NCBI RefSeq assembly: GCF_001870485.1
Contig: NZ_MDKE01000068.1
Coordinates: 62,001 to 126,000 of the forward strand
Source: Oceanisphaera psychrotolerans
Lineage (GTDB): Bacteria > Pseudomonadota > Gammaproteobacteria > Enterobacterales > Aeromonadaceae
Direction: 5' to 3'
DNA length: 64,000 nt
A program made the translations under genes and the position numbers. Below, in pieces: positions 27,307 through 35,440 of this stretch; position 1 is the stretch's first letter, and each line of letters begins with the position of its first letter. The notes under the pieces were generated by a model that ran no database searches, was not told the origin of the DNA, and saw nothing but the letters and a program-made list of their open reading frames with translations.

Positions 27307-27441
27307 ACTCGGAGCTCAGGATGAGGCAACAGAGACGACCTCCCGCGACCGTGAAATGCCACGGATGGCATTTCCGAGCCCTCAGGGATGAGTTTATGGC
27401 GTGTCGTGGGAGGTGGCTGTGTTGCCTCTGAGTTCGGACTT
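27307..27441 (-). repeat. Structured dispersed repeat, copy 3 (inverted)
   Basis: Read on the minus strand it has the same plan as copies 1 and 2: outer stem (GAGGCAACACAG.CCACCTCC... pairing with ...GGGAGGTCGTCTCTGTTGCC), joint CGCCATAAA, hairpin CTCA-TCCC-TGAG, joint GGCTC, hairpin GAAATGCCA-TCCG-TGGCATTTC and joint GGTCG. The outer stem is longer here and extends to 27307 and 27441 with mismatches. Stem sequences differ from the other copies, but pairing is kept. Confidence 0.8.
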
Positions 27442-27444
27442 GAG

Positions 27445-27459
27445 AAAGATCAGATCTTT
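27445..27459. promoter_or_regulatory. 15-base perfect palindrome upstream of slyB
   Basis: AAAGATC-A-GATCTTT, 160 bases before slyB and directly after repeat copy 3. It could be a protein-binding site. The 27460-27618 stretch up to slyB holds no supported gene; it includes a small hairpin GCCGG-CTTCGA-CCGGC near 27511-27526. Confidence 0.35.
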
Positions 27460-27618
27460 ATTCAGATTGGTATTATAAGGGGTACACTGGCATTGACCTC
27501 ATCCAGATCAGCCGGCTTCGACCGGCAGATGTTGCAACAAAGGTCATAACACGCGGGTCTATACTCTCAGCGGTAATAACAATAAGACATGACTGTATCT
27601 TTGTTCCATAGGGGGTTC

Positions 27619-28094
27619 ATGATGAAAGGTAGAACATTGTCGGCGGTTGCCATGGTCGCCGTACTCGGCCTGGCGGGCTGTGCCAACCCGGATGTGTATT
27701 CCGGGGACGTATACAGCAGCAGTGCGGCCAAGCAGGCGCAAACGGTCACCTACGGTACCGTGGTGTCGGTACGACCGGTGACCATTCAGGCTGGAGATGA
27801 AAACCCGACCTGGTCGGTACCGTCGGTGGTGGTGTGGTCGGCGGTATGCTGGGTCACCAGGTCGGCGGCGGCTCGGGTCGTTCACTGGCCACGGCGGCGG
27901 CGGCCATTGCCGGTGCCATGGTCGGCTCGCGGGCCGAAGACAAGATCAATCAGGTGAGCGCGGTCGAGCTGGAAGTCCGTACCGACCGGGGGGACAGCCT
28001 GATTGTGGTCCAGAAAGCCGATCGCAACTGGCAGGCGGGTCAGCGAGTCCGGCTGGTGGGCTCGGGCAGCACCATGAGCGTGGCCCCCTACTAA
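27619..28094 (+). pseudogene. slyB: SlyB family outer-membrane lipoprotein, interrupted by one frameshift
   Basis: The ATG at 27619 begins a lipoprotein signal (AVLGLAGC, lipobox cysteine about residue 18). The sequence SGDVYSSSAAKQAQTVTYGT and VRPVTIQAGDEN is typical of SlyB. Near 27811 one base is missing in CCGACCTGG; adding a C leads into LVGTVGGGVVGGMLGHQVGG, the glycine-zipper (2TM) segment, then GRSLATAAAAIAGAM and the C-terminal domain ending MSVAPY. Total about 158 residues, as in E. coli. SlyB helps keep the outer membrane stable and belongs to the PhoP regulon in enterics; no PhoP box was identified here. Probable sequencing deletion. Confidence 0.88.
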
Positions 28095-28120
28095 GCCAAA
28101 TGGCAGGTTAAACAGCAGAA

Positions 28121-28155
28121 AGTAAAAAGGCGCCCGTTGAGGCGCCTTTTTACTT
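28121..28155. terminator. Bidirectional rho-independent terminator
   Basis: AGTAAAAAGGCGCC pairs perfectly with GGCGCCTTTTTACT around the loop CGTTGA. The A-run and T-run make it functional in both directions: for slyB on the plus strand and for the small minus-strand gene at 28211-28294. Confidence 0.95.
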
Positions 28156-28210
28156 TTCAGGAAATATTATTATTTATTAGTGTTTTACAGTCCTGTCTTC
28201 CCGGGCTCAG

Positions 28211-28294
28211 TTACATTTGTGCCAAGGAAGGTGCAGAAACGGCGACCAGGGCCGCACAGACTGTAAAAATGACAGTTATAACTAATTCTTTCAT
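28211..28294 (-). CDS. Small hydrophobic peptide gene (27 codons)
   Basis: ATG at 28294, stop TAA at 28211, encoding 27 residues that start MKELVITVIF and end SAPSLAQM. The peptide is one hydrophobic segment after a short charged N-terminus, like a signal peptide or a single-pass small membrane protein; a signal-peptidase-like site (SLA) is close to the end. A GGAAGG Shine-Dalgarno lies seven bases upstream, a near-consensus promoter at 28327-28355, and a bidirectional terminator downstream. This makes a complete small transcription unit. I do not recognise the peptide. The alternatives are a regulatory RNA or a gene truncated to its signal sequence. Confidence 0.6.
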   Translation of the reverse strand: MKELVITVIFTVCAALVAVSAPSLAQM

Positions 28295-28326
28295 CTTTAC
28301 CTTCCTCAACGATGGGCTGTAGTCAT

Positions 28327-28355
28327 AATATAAGACTATGCTGTCGTCTTTTCAA
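28327..28355 (-). promoter_or_regulatory. Sigma-70-type promoter for the small peptide gene
   Basis: On the minus strand: TTGAAA (28350-28355), a 17-base spacer, then TATATT (28327-28332). Each box matches five of six consensus bases. The predicted start is about 25 bases before the ATG. Confidence 0.7.
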
Positions 28356-28816
28356 ACTGTATTTTGTGTTTTGTTTGCTTAAATGGGATGGTGGCTGTTG
28401 TAGGCTTTATTTTTGTAACTTTGTTTTGTTTTCAATGCCCTGGATGCAACGGTGGCTGGCTTTTCGGTTTCATGTTTTATTATATAAATTTCTTTTAAAT
28501 CAGTGCTTTGTGTCTTTTATTTTCGTTTTGTTTCCGTCTGGTGACTGTCGGGCCTGTATCTCTGGAGTGTAGATCATTGTCACGTTTTTAACGAAAGGTG
28601 AGCCATCCCAGACACCGGTGAGCGGATGTCATGATGTTAAAAACACCACCAATGCAGGAAGATAGTACCGAAAATGCCGTGACAGTCATTGTTGTCGTGA
28701 GGGTGACAATGCGAAGGCAACAAGAGCCGGTTTCCGGCCTCGGCCGTCGGTACGCCATCCTGGCTCCCTTCGCGGTTCATTTCTGCTAGACTGCGCGCCA
28801 GTTTTCAATCGAGCGA
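28356..28816. other. AT-rich intergenic region upstream of hrpA
   Basis: 461 bases with no supported ORF. 28356-28540 is unusually T-rich on the plus strand, unlike the GC-rich surroundings. A contiguous left arm CATTGTCACGTTTTTAAC (28575-28592) can pair with GTTAAAAAC (28636-28644) and then GTGACAATG (28703-28711). This may be a structured leader or a regulatory RNA. No clear hrpA promoter was found; TAGACT near 28787 is a weak -10 candidate. Confidence 0.45.
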
Positions 28817-31800
28817 ATGGGGTTGGGTTTGACGCAGTCCGTTGAACAGTGGCAGGCAAAGCTGAAAGAATGCAGGGGCGCGCAGCGCGGGCGTTTTCGT
28901 CGTCGGTTGCAGGGGCTGGCAAAGCTGTCCCAGACCAAACAGGAAAAGGTGCTGGCCAATATCGCCGCCGAGATGACCGCCTCGAGCGCCGAGCGCCGCC
29001 GTCGGCAGGCATTGCTGGAACACCCCATTCATTACCCGCCGCAACTGCCGGTCAGCGAAAAGCGCGACACCATCAAGGCGGCCATTCGCGATCATCAGGT
29101 GGTGATCATCGCCGGTGAAACCGGCTCCGGCAAAACCACCCAGATCCCCAAGATGTGTCTGGAGCTGGGCCTGGGAATAGACGGCACCATCGGCCATACC
29201 CAGCCCCGGCGACTGGCGGCGCGCAGCGTGGCCACCCGACTGGCGCAGGAGCTGGAATGCGAGCTGGGCCAGCGGGTCGGCTACAAGGTGCGCTTCAACG
29301 ATCAGGTCAGCGAAGGCACCCAGGTCAAGCTGATGACCGACGGCATACTGCTGGCCGAAATTCAGCAAGACCGCATGTTGCGCCAGTACGACACCATCAT
29401 CATCGATGAAGCCCATGAGCGCAGTCTGAATATCGACTTCATCATGGGCTATCTGAAGCAGCTGCTGCCGAAACGACCCGATCTCAAGGTGATCATCACC
29501 TCGGCGACCATCGACCCCGAGCGGTTCTCTCGCCACTTCAACGAGGCGCCCATTATTTCGGTGTCGGGCCGCACCTACCCGGTGGAGCTGCGCTACCGGC
29601 CGCTGGTGGACGACAATCGCGAACGGGATCAACTGCAGGGTATTTTCGATGCGGTGACCGAGCTTACCAACGAAGGCCCGGGCGACATTCTGATCTTCAT
29701 GAACGGCGAGCGGGAGATCCGCGACACCGCCGATGCGCTCAACAAGCTCGAACTGCGCCATACCGAGATAGTGCCGCTGTATTCCCGGCTGTCCAACGCC
29801 GAACAGAACCGCATTTTCGAGTCCCACAGCGGCCGACGCATCGTGCTGGCCACCAACGTGGCGGAAACCTCGCTCACGGTGCCCGGCATTCGCTATGTGA
29901 TCGATCCCGGTACCGCGCGGATCAGCCGTTACTCCTACCGTACCAAGGTACAACGGCTGCCGATTGAGCCGGTGTCTCAGGCCAGCGCCAACCAGCGCAT
30001 GGGTCGTTGCGGCCGGGTAGAGGCGGGGATCTGCATTCGCCTGTACGGTGAAGACGACTTTCTGAGCCGGCCGGAATTTACCGACCCCGAAATTTTGCGC
30101 ACCAACCTGGCCTCGGTCATCCTGCAGATGTTGTCTCTGGGACTGGGCGACATTTCCGCCTTTCCCTTCGTGGAAGCGCCGGACCGCAAGAACATCAGCG
30201 ACGGCATTCGGCTGCTGGAAGAGCTGGGCGCCGTGACCGGCGATCAGGGCAGCCTGGCGCTGACGCCGCTGGGGGGCGATCTGGCCCGTTTGCCGGTCGA
30301 CCCCAGGCTGGCGCGAATGGTGCTGGCGGCGCGCCAGCACGGCTGCGTGACCGAAGTCATGGTGATCACCGCCGCGCTCAGCATTCAGGATCCCCGCGAG
30401 CGCCCGCTGGACAAACAGCAGGCTGCCGCCGAGATGCACCGCCGCTTTGCCGACAAGGACTCGGACTTTGTCGCCTACATCAACCTGTGGAACCACCTGA
30501 AAGAGCAGCAGAAGGCGCTCAGCGGCAACCAGTTCCGCAAGCAGTGCATCAAGGAATTCCTGAACTACCTGCGGGTGCGCGAGTGGCAGGACATCTACAG
30601 CCAGCTAAGACTGGTGGTGCGCGAGCTGGGCTTTCCGCTCAACAGCGAGCCCGCCGACTACAACAGCCTGCACCAGGCCTTGCTGACCGGCATGCTCAGT
30701 CAGGTGGGTATGCGTGACGGTGACAAGAAAGAGATTGTCGGCGCCCGCAACGCCCGTTTCGTGCTGGTGCCGGGTTCCAGTCTTGCCAAAAAGCCGCCCC
30801 GCTGGCTGATGGTGGCCGAACTGACCGAAACCCATCGTCTCTACGGCCGCACCGCCGCCCGGCTGGAGCTGGACTGGCTGGAAGACGCAGGCGCCCACCT
30901 GCTCAAGTCCAGTTACAGCGAACCCTACTGGTCGAAAAAGCAGGGCGCGGTCATGGGCTACCTGAGCCAGAGCCTGTTCGGGTTGCCGGTGGTGGTGCGT
31001 CGCCGGGTCAACTACGGCCAGGTCGACCCCAAACTGTGTCGGGAGCTGTTTATTCGCCAGGCGCTGGTGGAAGGGGAGTTGCATACTCGGCACGAGTTCT
31101 TCCACCACAACCGGGCCTTGCTGGAGCAGGCCGAAGCCCTGGAGCACAAGTCGCGCCGTCGGGATCTGGTGATTGACGACGATACCCTGTTCCGCTTTTA
31201 CGACGAGCGGTTGCCCGCCGACATTGTGTCGATTCGCCATTTCGACAACTGGTGGAAGCTGGCGCGCAAGGACAACCCCGAGCTGCTGCACTTTACCGAA
31301 GAGATGCTGCTCAACGAGCGGGCCGACAAGGTGACCACCCGGGATTATCCCGATGCCTGGCAGCACGATGGCCTGAACCTGGCGCTGGACTATCAGTTCG
31401 AGCCGGGACAGGACGACGACGGGGTCACCGTGCGTATACCGCTGCCGCTGCTGAATCAGGTCGAGCCCGCGCCGTTCCGCTGGCAGGTACCGGGTCTGCG
31501 CCGGGAATTGGTGATCGGGCTTATCAAGTCGCTGCCCAAACCGATGCGCAAGCACTTCGTGCCCGCGCCCAACTTCGCCGAGGCGTTGCTGGCGGCCATG
31601 AGCCCGCTGGAAGGGGAACTGCTCGATCAGATGGAGAAGCACCTGCGCCGGATGACCGGGGTGACGGTGCCGCGGGAAGATTGGGACTGGCAGGCGCTGC
31701 CGGCGCATCTGATCATGCGTTTCTGCGTGCTGGATGCAGATGGTAAGGTACTGGCTGCGGGCCGGGATCTGGAGGCGATCAAGCTGTCATTGCAGGGCCA

Positions 31801-32704
31801 GGTGCAGACGGCCCTGACCCAGGCGGTGGACGATGATCGCTTTGAGCAGGAAGGACTGCTGGCCTTTCCCGAGCGTACCATACCGCAAACCTATGCCGCC
31901 AAACGGGCCGGCTTCGAGGTCAAGGCCTATCCGGCGCTCAGTGATCAGGGCGACAGCGTGGCGCTGACGCTGTGCGAAGACGACATCAGCCAGGCCCGGA
32001 CCATGTGGGATGGCCAGAGTCGTCTGTTGCTGCTGCAACTGCCGTCCCCCATCAAATACCTGCATGAAAAGCTGCCGAACAAGGCCAAACTGGGCTTGTA
32101 TTTCAACCCCTACGGCAAGGTGCTGGATCTGGTTGATGACTGCATTCGTGCCGGGGTGCACCAGCTGATGCGCCAGCACGGTGCGCCGGCCTGGACGCCG
32201 GAGGCCTTTGCCGAGCTGAAAGACAAGGTCGCCGGAGAGCTGAACCAGGCCGTGGCCGCCATCGCGTTGCAGGTGGAAGAGGTGCTGAGCCGGGCCCATG
32301 GCGTGAAGAAGCGGCTCAAGGGCAAGATCGATCTGGCCTTGGCGATGGCGATGTCGGATATTCAGGCCCAGCTGGACGGCTTGATTTTCCGTGGCTTCGT
32401 GACCGATGCCGGCGCCGAACGACTGGGCGATCTCGGTCGCTATCTGGAGGCCTTGTCGCGCCGGCTGGACAAGCTGGCCATCGACCCGCACCGGGACCGT
32501 GCGCATCTGCTGAAAATCCAGCAGGTGCAGCAGGCCTATCAGGCACTGTTGAAAAAGCAACCCAGAGGCAAACCGCTGGCGCCGGAGGTGGCGGAGATCC
32601 GCTGGATGATTGAGGAATTGCGGGTGTCGTACTTCGCCCAGACGCTGGGTACTCCGTACCCCATCTCCGACAAGCGCATTGTGCAGCAGATCAATAGCCT
32701 GTGA
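28817..32704 (+). CDS. hrpA: ATP-dependent RNA helicase HrpA
   Basis: 1295 residues, close to E. coli HrpA (1300). The DEAH-box core includes Walker A AGETGSGKTTQ near residue 100, TQPRRLAARSVA, the DEAH motif IIIDEAHERS near 197, SATIDPERF near 235 and motif VI QRMGRCGR near 395. Winged-helix, ratchet and OB-fold domains follow, then the long C-terminal extension particular to HrpA. It is a 3'-5' RNA helicase involved in mRNA processing and in rescue of stalled or collided ribosomes. The start ATG at 28817 has only a weak GAGCGA Shine-Dalgarno. Confidence 0.95.
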   Translation: MGLGLTQSVEQWQAKLKECRGAQRGRFRRRLQGLAKLSQTKQEKVLANIAAEMTASSAERRRRQALLEHPIHYPPQLPVSEKRDTIKAAIRDHQVVIIAGETGSGKTTQIPKMCLELGLGIDGTIGHTQPRRLAARSVATRLAQELECELGQRVGYKVRFNDQVSEGTQVKLMTDGILLAEIQQDRMLRQYDTIIIDEAHERSLNIDFIMGYLKQLLPKRPDLKVIITSATIDPERFSRHFNEAPIISVSGRTYPVELRYRPLVDDNRERDQLQGIFDAVTELTNEGPGDILIFMNGEREIRDTADALNKLELRHTEIVPLYSRLSNAEQNRIFESHSGRRIVLATNVAETSLTVPGIRYVIDPGTARISRYSYRTKVQRLPIEPVSQASANQRMGRCGRVEAGICIRLYGEDDFLSRPEFTDPEILRTNLASVILQMLSLGLGDISAFPFVEAPDRKNISDGIRLLEELGAVTGDQGSLALTPLGGDLARLPVDPRLARMVLAARQHGCVTEVMVITAALSIQDPRERPLDKQQAAAEMHRRFADKDSDFVAYINLWNHLKEQQKALSGNQFRKQCIKEFLNYLRVREWQDIYSQLRLVVRELGFPLNSEPADYNSLHQALLTGMLSQVGMRDGDKKEIVGARNARFVLVPGSSLAKKPPRWLMVAELTETHRLYGRTAARLELDWLEDAGAHLLKSSYSEPYWSKKQGAVMGYLSQSLFGLPVVVRRRVNYGQVDPKLCRELFIRQALVEGELHTRHEFFHHNRALLEQAEALEHKSRRRDLVIDDDTLFRFYDERLPADIVSIRHFDNWWKLARKDNPELLHFTEEMLLNERADKVTTRDYPDAWQHDGLNLALDYQFEPGQDDDGVTVRIPLPLLNQVEPAPFRWQVPGLRRELVIGLIKSLPKPMRKHFVPAPNFAEALLAAMSPLEGELLDQMEKHLRRMTGVTVPREDWDWQALPAHLIMRFCVLDADGKVLAAGRDLEAIKLSLQGQVQTALTQAVDDDRFEQEGLLAFPERTIPQTYAAKRAGFEVKAYPALSDQGDSVALTLCEDDISQARTMWDGQSRLLLLQLPSPIKYLHEKLPNKAKLGLYFNPYGKVLDLVDDCIRAGVHQLMRQHGAPAWTPEAFAELKDKVAGELNQAVAAIALQVEEVLSRAHGVKKRLKGKIDLALAMAMSDIQAQLDGLIFRGFVTDAGAERLGDLGRYLEALSRRLDKLAIDPHRDRAHLLKIQQVQQAYQALLKKQPRGKPLAPEVAEIRWMIEELRVSYFAQTLGTPYPISDKRIVQQINSL

Positions 32705-32751
32705 GGGGGAAGGGGTGGACGGCCTTAACGCCTCAGGGTCTTTGCTTTACC

Positions 32752-32780
32752 TTGTCGCTGCAGCCGGCGCATGTTACTAT
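32752..32780 (+). promoter_or_regulatory. Putative sigma-70 promoter for rplY
   Basis: TTGTCG (32752-32757), a 17-base spacer, TACTAT (32775-32780), each with four of six consensus matches. It lies 65 bases before the rplY ATG in the 141-base gap after hrpA. Confidence 0.5.
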
Positions 32781-32845
32781 CCGCGCGCTTTTTACAGGCG
32801 AATGCCGGTCGCAGCGTTCGCCACTAACCTTTAAGAGAGAAAATT

Positions 32846-33133
32846 ATGTCATTCGTATTTGAAGCTCAAGTTCGTTCAGACCTGGGGAAAGGTGCGAGCC
32901 GCCGCCTGCGTCATGAAGACAAGATCCCTGCCATCGTTTACGGTGCAGGCCAGGAGCCGGTAGCTATTGCTCTGGACCACAAAAAAGCCATCATCGCTCA
33001 GGCGGATGACGCTTTCTACAGCGAAGTGCTGACGCTGGTTATCGACGGTCAGGAAGTTAAAGTGAAGCTGCAAGACGTTCAGCGTCATCCCTTCAAGCCC
33101 AAGCTGACCCACCTGGATTTCGTTCGCGCCTAA
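32846..33133 (+). CDS. rplY: 50S ribosomal protein L25
   Basis: 95 residues, the short (E. coli-type) L25 that binds 5S rRNA in the large subunit. The core [20 protein letters not shown] and the end [18 protein letters not shown] are diagnostic; it lacks the C-terminal CTC extension of longer relatives. Good AAGAGAG Shine-Dalgarno. Single-gene unit, with its own promoter candidate and a strong terminator. Confidence 0.97.
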   Translation: MSFVFEAQVRSDLGKGASRRLRHEDKIPAIVYGAGQEPVAIALDHKKAIIAQADDAFYSEVLTLVIDGQEVKVKLQDVQRHPFKPKLTHLDFVRA

Positions 33134-33150
33134 TCGCGAATCGAATTCCG

Positions 33151-33177
33151 AAAAAACCGCCGCAAGGCGGTTTTTTT
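33151..33177. terminator. Bidirectional terminator between rplY and NYN gene
   Basis: AAAAAACCGCC pairs with GGCGGTTTTTT around a GCAA tetraloop, followed by another T. It serves rplY (plus) and, through its A-run, the convergent minus-strand gene. Confidence 0.95.
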
Positions 33178-33188
33178 GTGCCTGCGGC

Positions 33189-33698
33189 TTACAGCAGCAG
33201 GCTCCGATCGATGGCGATAAAGTCGCTGGCGGCATCCATCAGTGCCTTGGCGGTGAGGCTGGGCGCGCCGTATACCTGCACCCGCTTGTGGTAATGCTGG
33301 CGCAGCTTGTCGGCGAGAAGGGCGAAGTCACCGTCGCCGGACACCAGCACCAGGGTGTCGGCCACGGCCGCCGACTCCAGCATGTCGATGGTAATGCCCA
33401 CATCCCAGTCGCCCTTGGCCGAGCCGTCTGCCCGCTGAATGAAGGGTTTGAGTTTCACCTCGAAGCCGATGGCGCGCAAAATGTTCTGAAACTGGCGCTG
33501 CTTTTCATCGCCCCGGTCGATGGCATAGGCGAAGGCGGCCACCACCTCGCGGCCATTCGCCACCCTGGCCCAGAAGGCGTTGTAGTCGAAATTGCCTCCC
33601 AGCGCCTGCCGGCAGGTGTAATACACATTCTGTACATCCACAAAGATCGCGACTTTTTCCGGCATCATGGGTTCGGCTCTGCTCGGGTTTGCTTCCAT
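33189..33698 (-). CDS. NYN domain protein, LabA-like (putative ribonuclease)
   Basis: 169 residues from the ATG at 33698; an ATG at 33668 (PEKVAIFVDV) is an equally plausible start. The PIN-like NYN motifs are complete: AIFVDVQNVYY near residue 17, KGDWDVGITIDML near 96 and LVLVSGDGDFALLADKL near 117, giving the conserved acidic metal site. LabA/DUF88 proteins are regarded as RNA-degrading or RNA-processing enzymes; the target is unknown. Convergent with rplY. Confidence 0.85.
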   Translation of the reverse strand: MEANPSRAEPMMPEKVAIFVDVQNVYYTCRQALGGNFDYNAFWARVANGREVVAAFAYAIDRGDEKQRQFQNILRAIGFEVKLKPFIQRADGSAKGDWDVGITIDMLESAAVADTLVLVSGDGDFALLADKLRQHYHKRVQVYGAPSLTAKALMDAASDFIAIDRSLLL

Positions 33699-33815
33699 CA
33701 GGCGCCTAGGGTAGCAGGATCCGGCCCCGGCGGTCCGGCTTTGTTTCCCGGCGGTAGTGAGCCAGATGCTTTCTGGTTATAATGCGGCCACTTTTTACTT
33801 TTCTTTCAGGTTGTT

Positions 33816-34322
33816 ATGAAGTTGATCGACATCGATAAAGGCCGTTATCGTCGCCATCTGAATCGTGTGCTTATTGGCTGCGCCCTGGTGCTGGCGGCGG
33901 GCAGTCTGCTGGTTTCGCAAACCCTGATTGCCCTGTTTCCGGATCCGGACGGCAGCCACTTTCACTGGAACGCGCTGGGTGTACTGGTGACGGCGGCCGC
34001 CATCGGGTTAGGTCTGAGCAAATATCGCCATCATGACTACCTGACCGAGGTGCTCTATGTGTGGGAGCTGAAGCAGTCGCTGAACAAGATCACCCGCAAG
34101 ATGCGCAAGCTGGAAGCCGCGGCCAAAGAAGGTGACGCCGGTGCGCTATTAGCCTTGCAATACAGTTATGCCGGCTCACGGCAATTGTGGAAGCTGGATG
34201 ACAATACCATCATCATGGATGAACTGAACAGCAGACAGGCACAGCTTGACAAGTTGGTTGCCCAGTATGACCTGACGCTGAATATTGATGATTATGACGA
34301 AAAAATCCTGAAGCGGTTTTAA
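33816..34322 (+). CDS. DUF3087 family membrane protein
   Basis: 168 residues. Two hydrophobic segments (about 19-41 and 50-68) are followed by a charged helical domain with YELKQ-like YVWELKQSLNKITRKMRKLE. This pattern and MKLIDIDKGRYRRHLNRV at the start fit DUF3087, a marine-gammaproteobacterial family with no known function. A perfect TATAAT at 33778-33783 lies 32 bases before the ATG and is the probable -10 box; its -35 region is poor. Confidence 0.8.
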   Translation: MKLIDIDKGRYRRHLNRVLIGCALVLAAGSLLVSQTLIALFPDPDGSHFHWNALGVLVTAAAIGLGLSKYRHHDYLTEVLYVWELKQSLNKITRKMRKLEAAAKEGDAGALLALQYSYAGSRQLWKLDDNTIIMDELNSRQAQLDKLVAQYDLTLNIDDYDEKILKRF

Positions 34323-34411
34323 ACGGGCTCGAGTACAATGCCGTCCATTTCAGCGGCGCCAACGCATAGATGGCGATAGCCTCTGTCCTTTCAAGCAGTA
34401 AGGATGACGAC

Positions 34412-34753
34412 ATGTCAGACAAGTTTTTTTTCAAGGGGCGCCAGGATGCGCGCCAGAGTCACATCAGTTACGGTTATCAGACCCAGGCCAGCCATAAACC
34501 CGGCAGCAGGAAGCATCCGCTGACGCTGGTGGTGACCAGCGAGGCCCGCAAGCAGGAAGTCGAAGCCCTGGTGGCCGAGGCCCGACTGTACGCCGAGGTG
34601 ACCATCGACAGTACTGAAGGTGCGGTCGAGTCCATCGTCGAGCTGACCACGCTGCTCAACAAGGGGCAAACCGTCAGGCAGGACAAGACGCCCGAGCGCA
34701 ACGATCCCTGCAGCTGTGGCAGCGGCAATAAATACAAGAAGTGCTGTGGTTAA
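34412..34753 (+). CDS. SEC-C metal-binding motif protein (PBPRA1643 type)
   Basis: 113 residues from the ATG at 34412 (AAGGATG upstream), chosen because the family starts SDKFFFKGRQDARQSHISYG. The extreme C-terminus is a SEC-C zinc motif, RNDPCSCGSGNKYKKCCG, like the one that binds SecB and ribosomes in SecA. The central part is a small alpha/beta domain (LTLVVTSEARKQEVEALVAE). Its role is unknown; a tie to protein targeting or translation is only suggested by the SEC-C motif. Confidence 0.87.
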   Translation: MSDKFFFKGRQDARQSHISYGYQTQASHKPGSRKHPLTLVVTSEARKQEVEALVAEARLYAEVTIDSTEGAVESIVELTTLLNKGQTVRQDKTPERNDPCSCGSGNKYKKCCG

Positions 34754-34800
34754 GGCATAGTCATCGGCGCGATTGCTCGGACCCTGTGGTATCAGGAAGC

Positions 34801-34832
34801 AAAGAGGCGGACGAGTTGTCCGCCTCTTTTTT
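34801..34832. terminator. Bidirectional terminator between SEC-C gene and PACE gene
   Basis: AAAGAGGCGGAC pairs perfectly with GTCCGCCTCTTT around the loop GAGTT and continues with T residues. It lies directly between the convergent genes. Confidence 0.93.
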
Positions 34833-35318
34833 ATTCGTTGTCATGGGGGTGGCAAGGTAATAATGATGCCAGTGGTGACGAGGACGGTTGTATCACAGGA
34901 AACACCCGGTCATATATCCAGTTGAACGCCAGGGTGTAGGTCATTACCAGAAAGATCGATATCAGATCGACCATCAGGGCCTGGATAAAGGTCACATCAA
35001 CCACCAGACAATCAGCGGCAGCGAGGTGGCGATCAGAGTTATTTCCAGCCCGGCGGCATGGATCAGCCGACCGGACAGTTTCCGTTCGGTGGGGATTCTG
35101 CCACGTCTGACATCGTACCGATCAAACAGATAATTGAAAAACGGGTTGATCAACATCGCCTTGATACTGATCACAACCGACAGCATGCCCACGTCGACAA
35201 TATCCCGATTGAGTAACAGTGACATCATCGGTGCCAGCATCGCCAGCAGTAATATTTCGAACATCAGGGTATGGCGCAGGCGGTCCTGCGGGGTCCGGGT
35301 AATAATTGGCTGAGTCAT
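34831..35318 (-). pseudogene. PACE-family efflux transporter, interrupted by one frameshift
   Basis: The ATG at 35318 starts QPIITRTPQDRLRHTLMFE, the PACE N-terminus, with hydrophobic segments and the second-repeat motif KLSGRLIHAAGLEITLIA. The frame stops at 34992 after WWLM. Restoring one missing G in TTGATG near 34997 gives WWLDVTFIQALMVDL and FNWIYDRVFPV, the conserved end of both PACE domains, with the true stop at 34831. Total about 162 residues, four membrane helices. PACE proteins export biocides such as chlorhexidine or, naturally, short diamines. It diverges from the LysR gene, which probably regulates it. Likely a sequencing deletion. Confidence 0.85.
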
Positions 35319-35382
35319 GGTGGCTCCTTGCGATGCCGGATCGGCAAATGATGTTGGGAAGATGGGGCTATTCTAAGCTCTA

Positions 35383-35424
35383 TTCAGATAGAAAAAAGTT
35401 AGATACTATCTGAAAACAAGATAG
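35383..35424. promoter_or_regulatory. Putative LysR operator sites between PACE and lysR genes
   Basis: TTCAGATAG (35383-35391) and CTATCTGAA (35406-35414) are perfect inverted copies 14 bases apart. The second also pairs with AGATAG at 35419-35424 (CTATCT-N7-AGATAG). Three half-sites in the 122-base divergent gap fit the recognition plus activation sites of LysR regulators. Confidence 0.6.
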
Positions 35425-35440
35425 GTTGATGAGAAGAGTG

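Noticed and set aside
27112-27371. Short minus-strand frames across the repeat region
   Set aside because: They are translations of the structured repeat; similar peptide text arises at 56500-56600 because the DNA repeat is shared, not because of a protein family.
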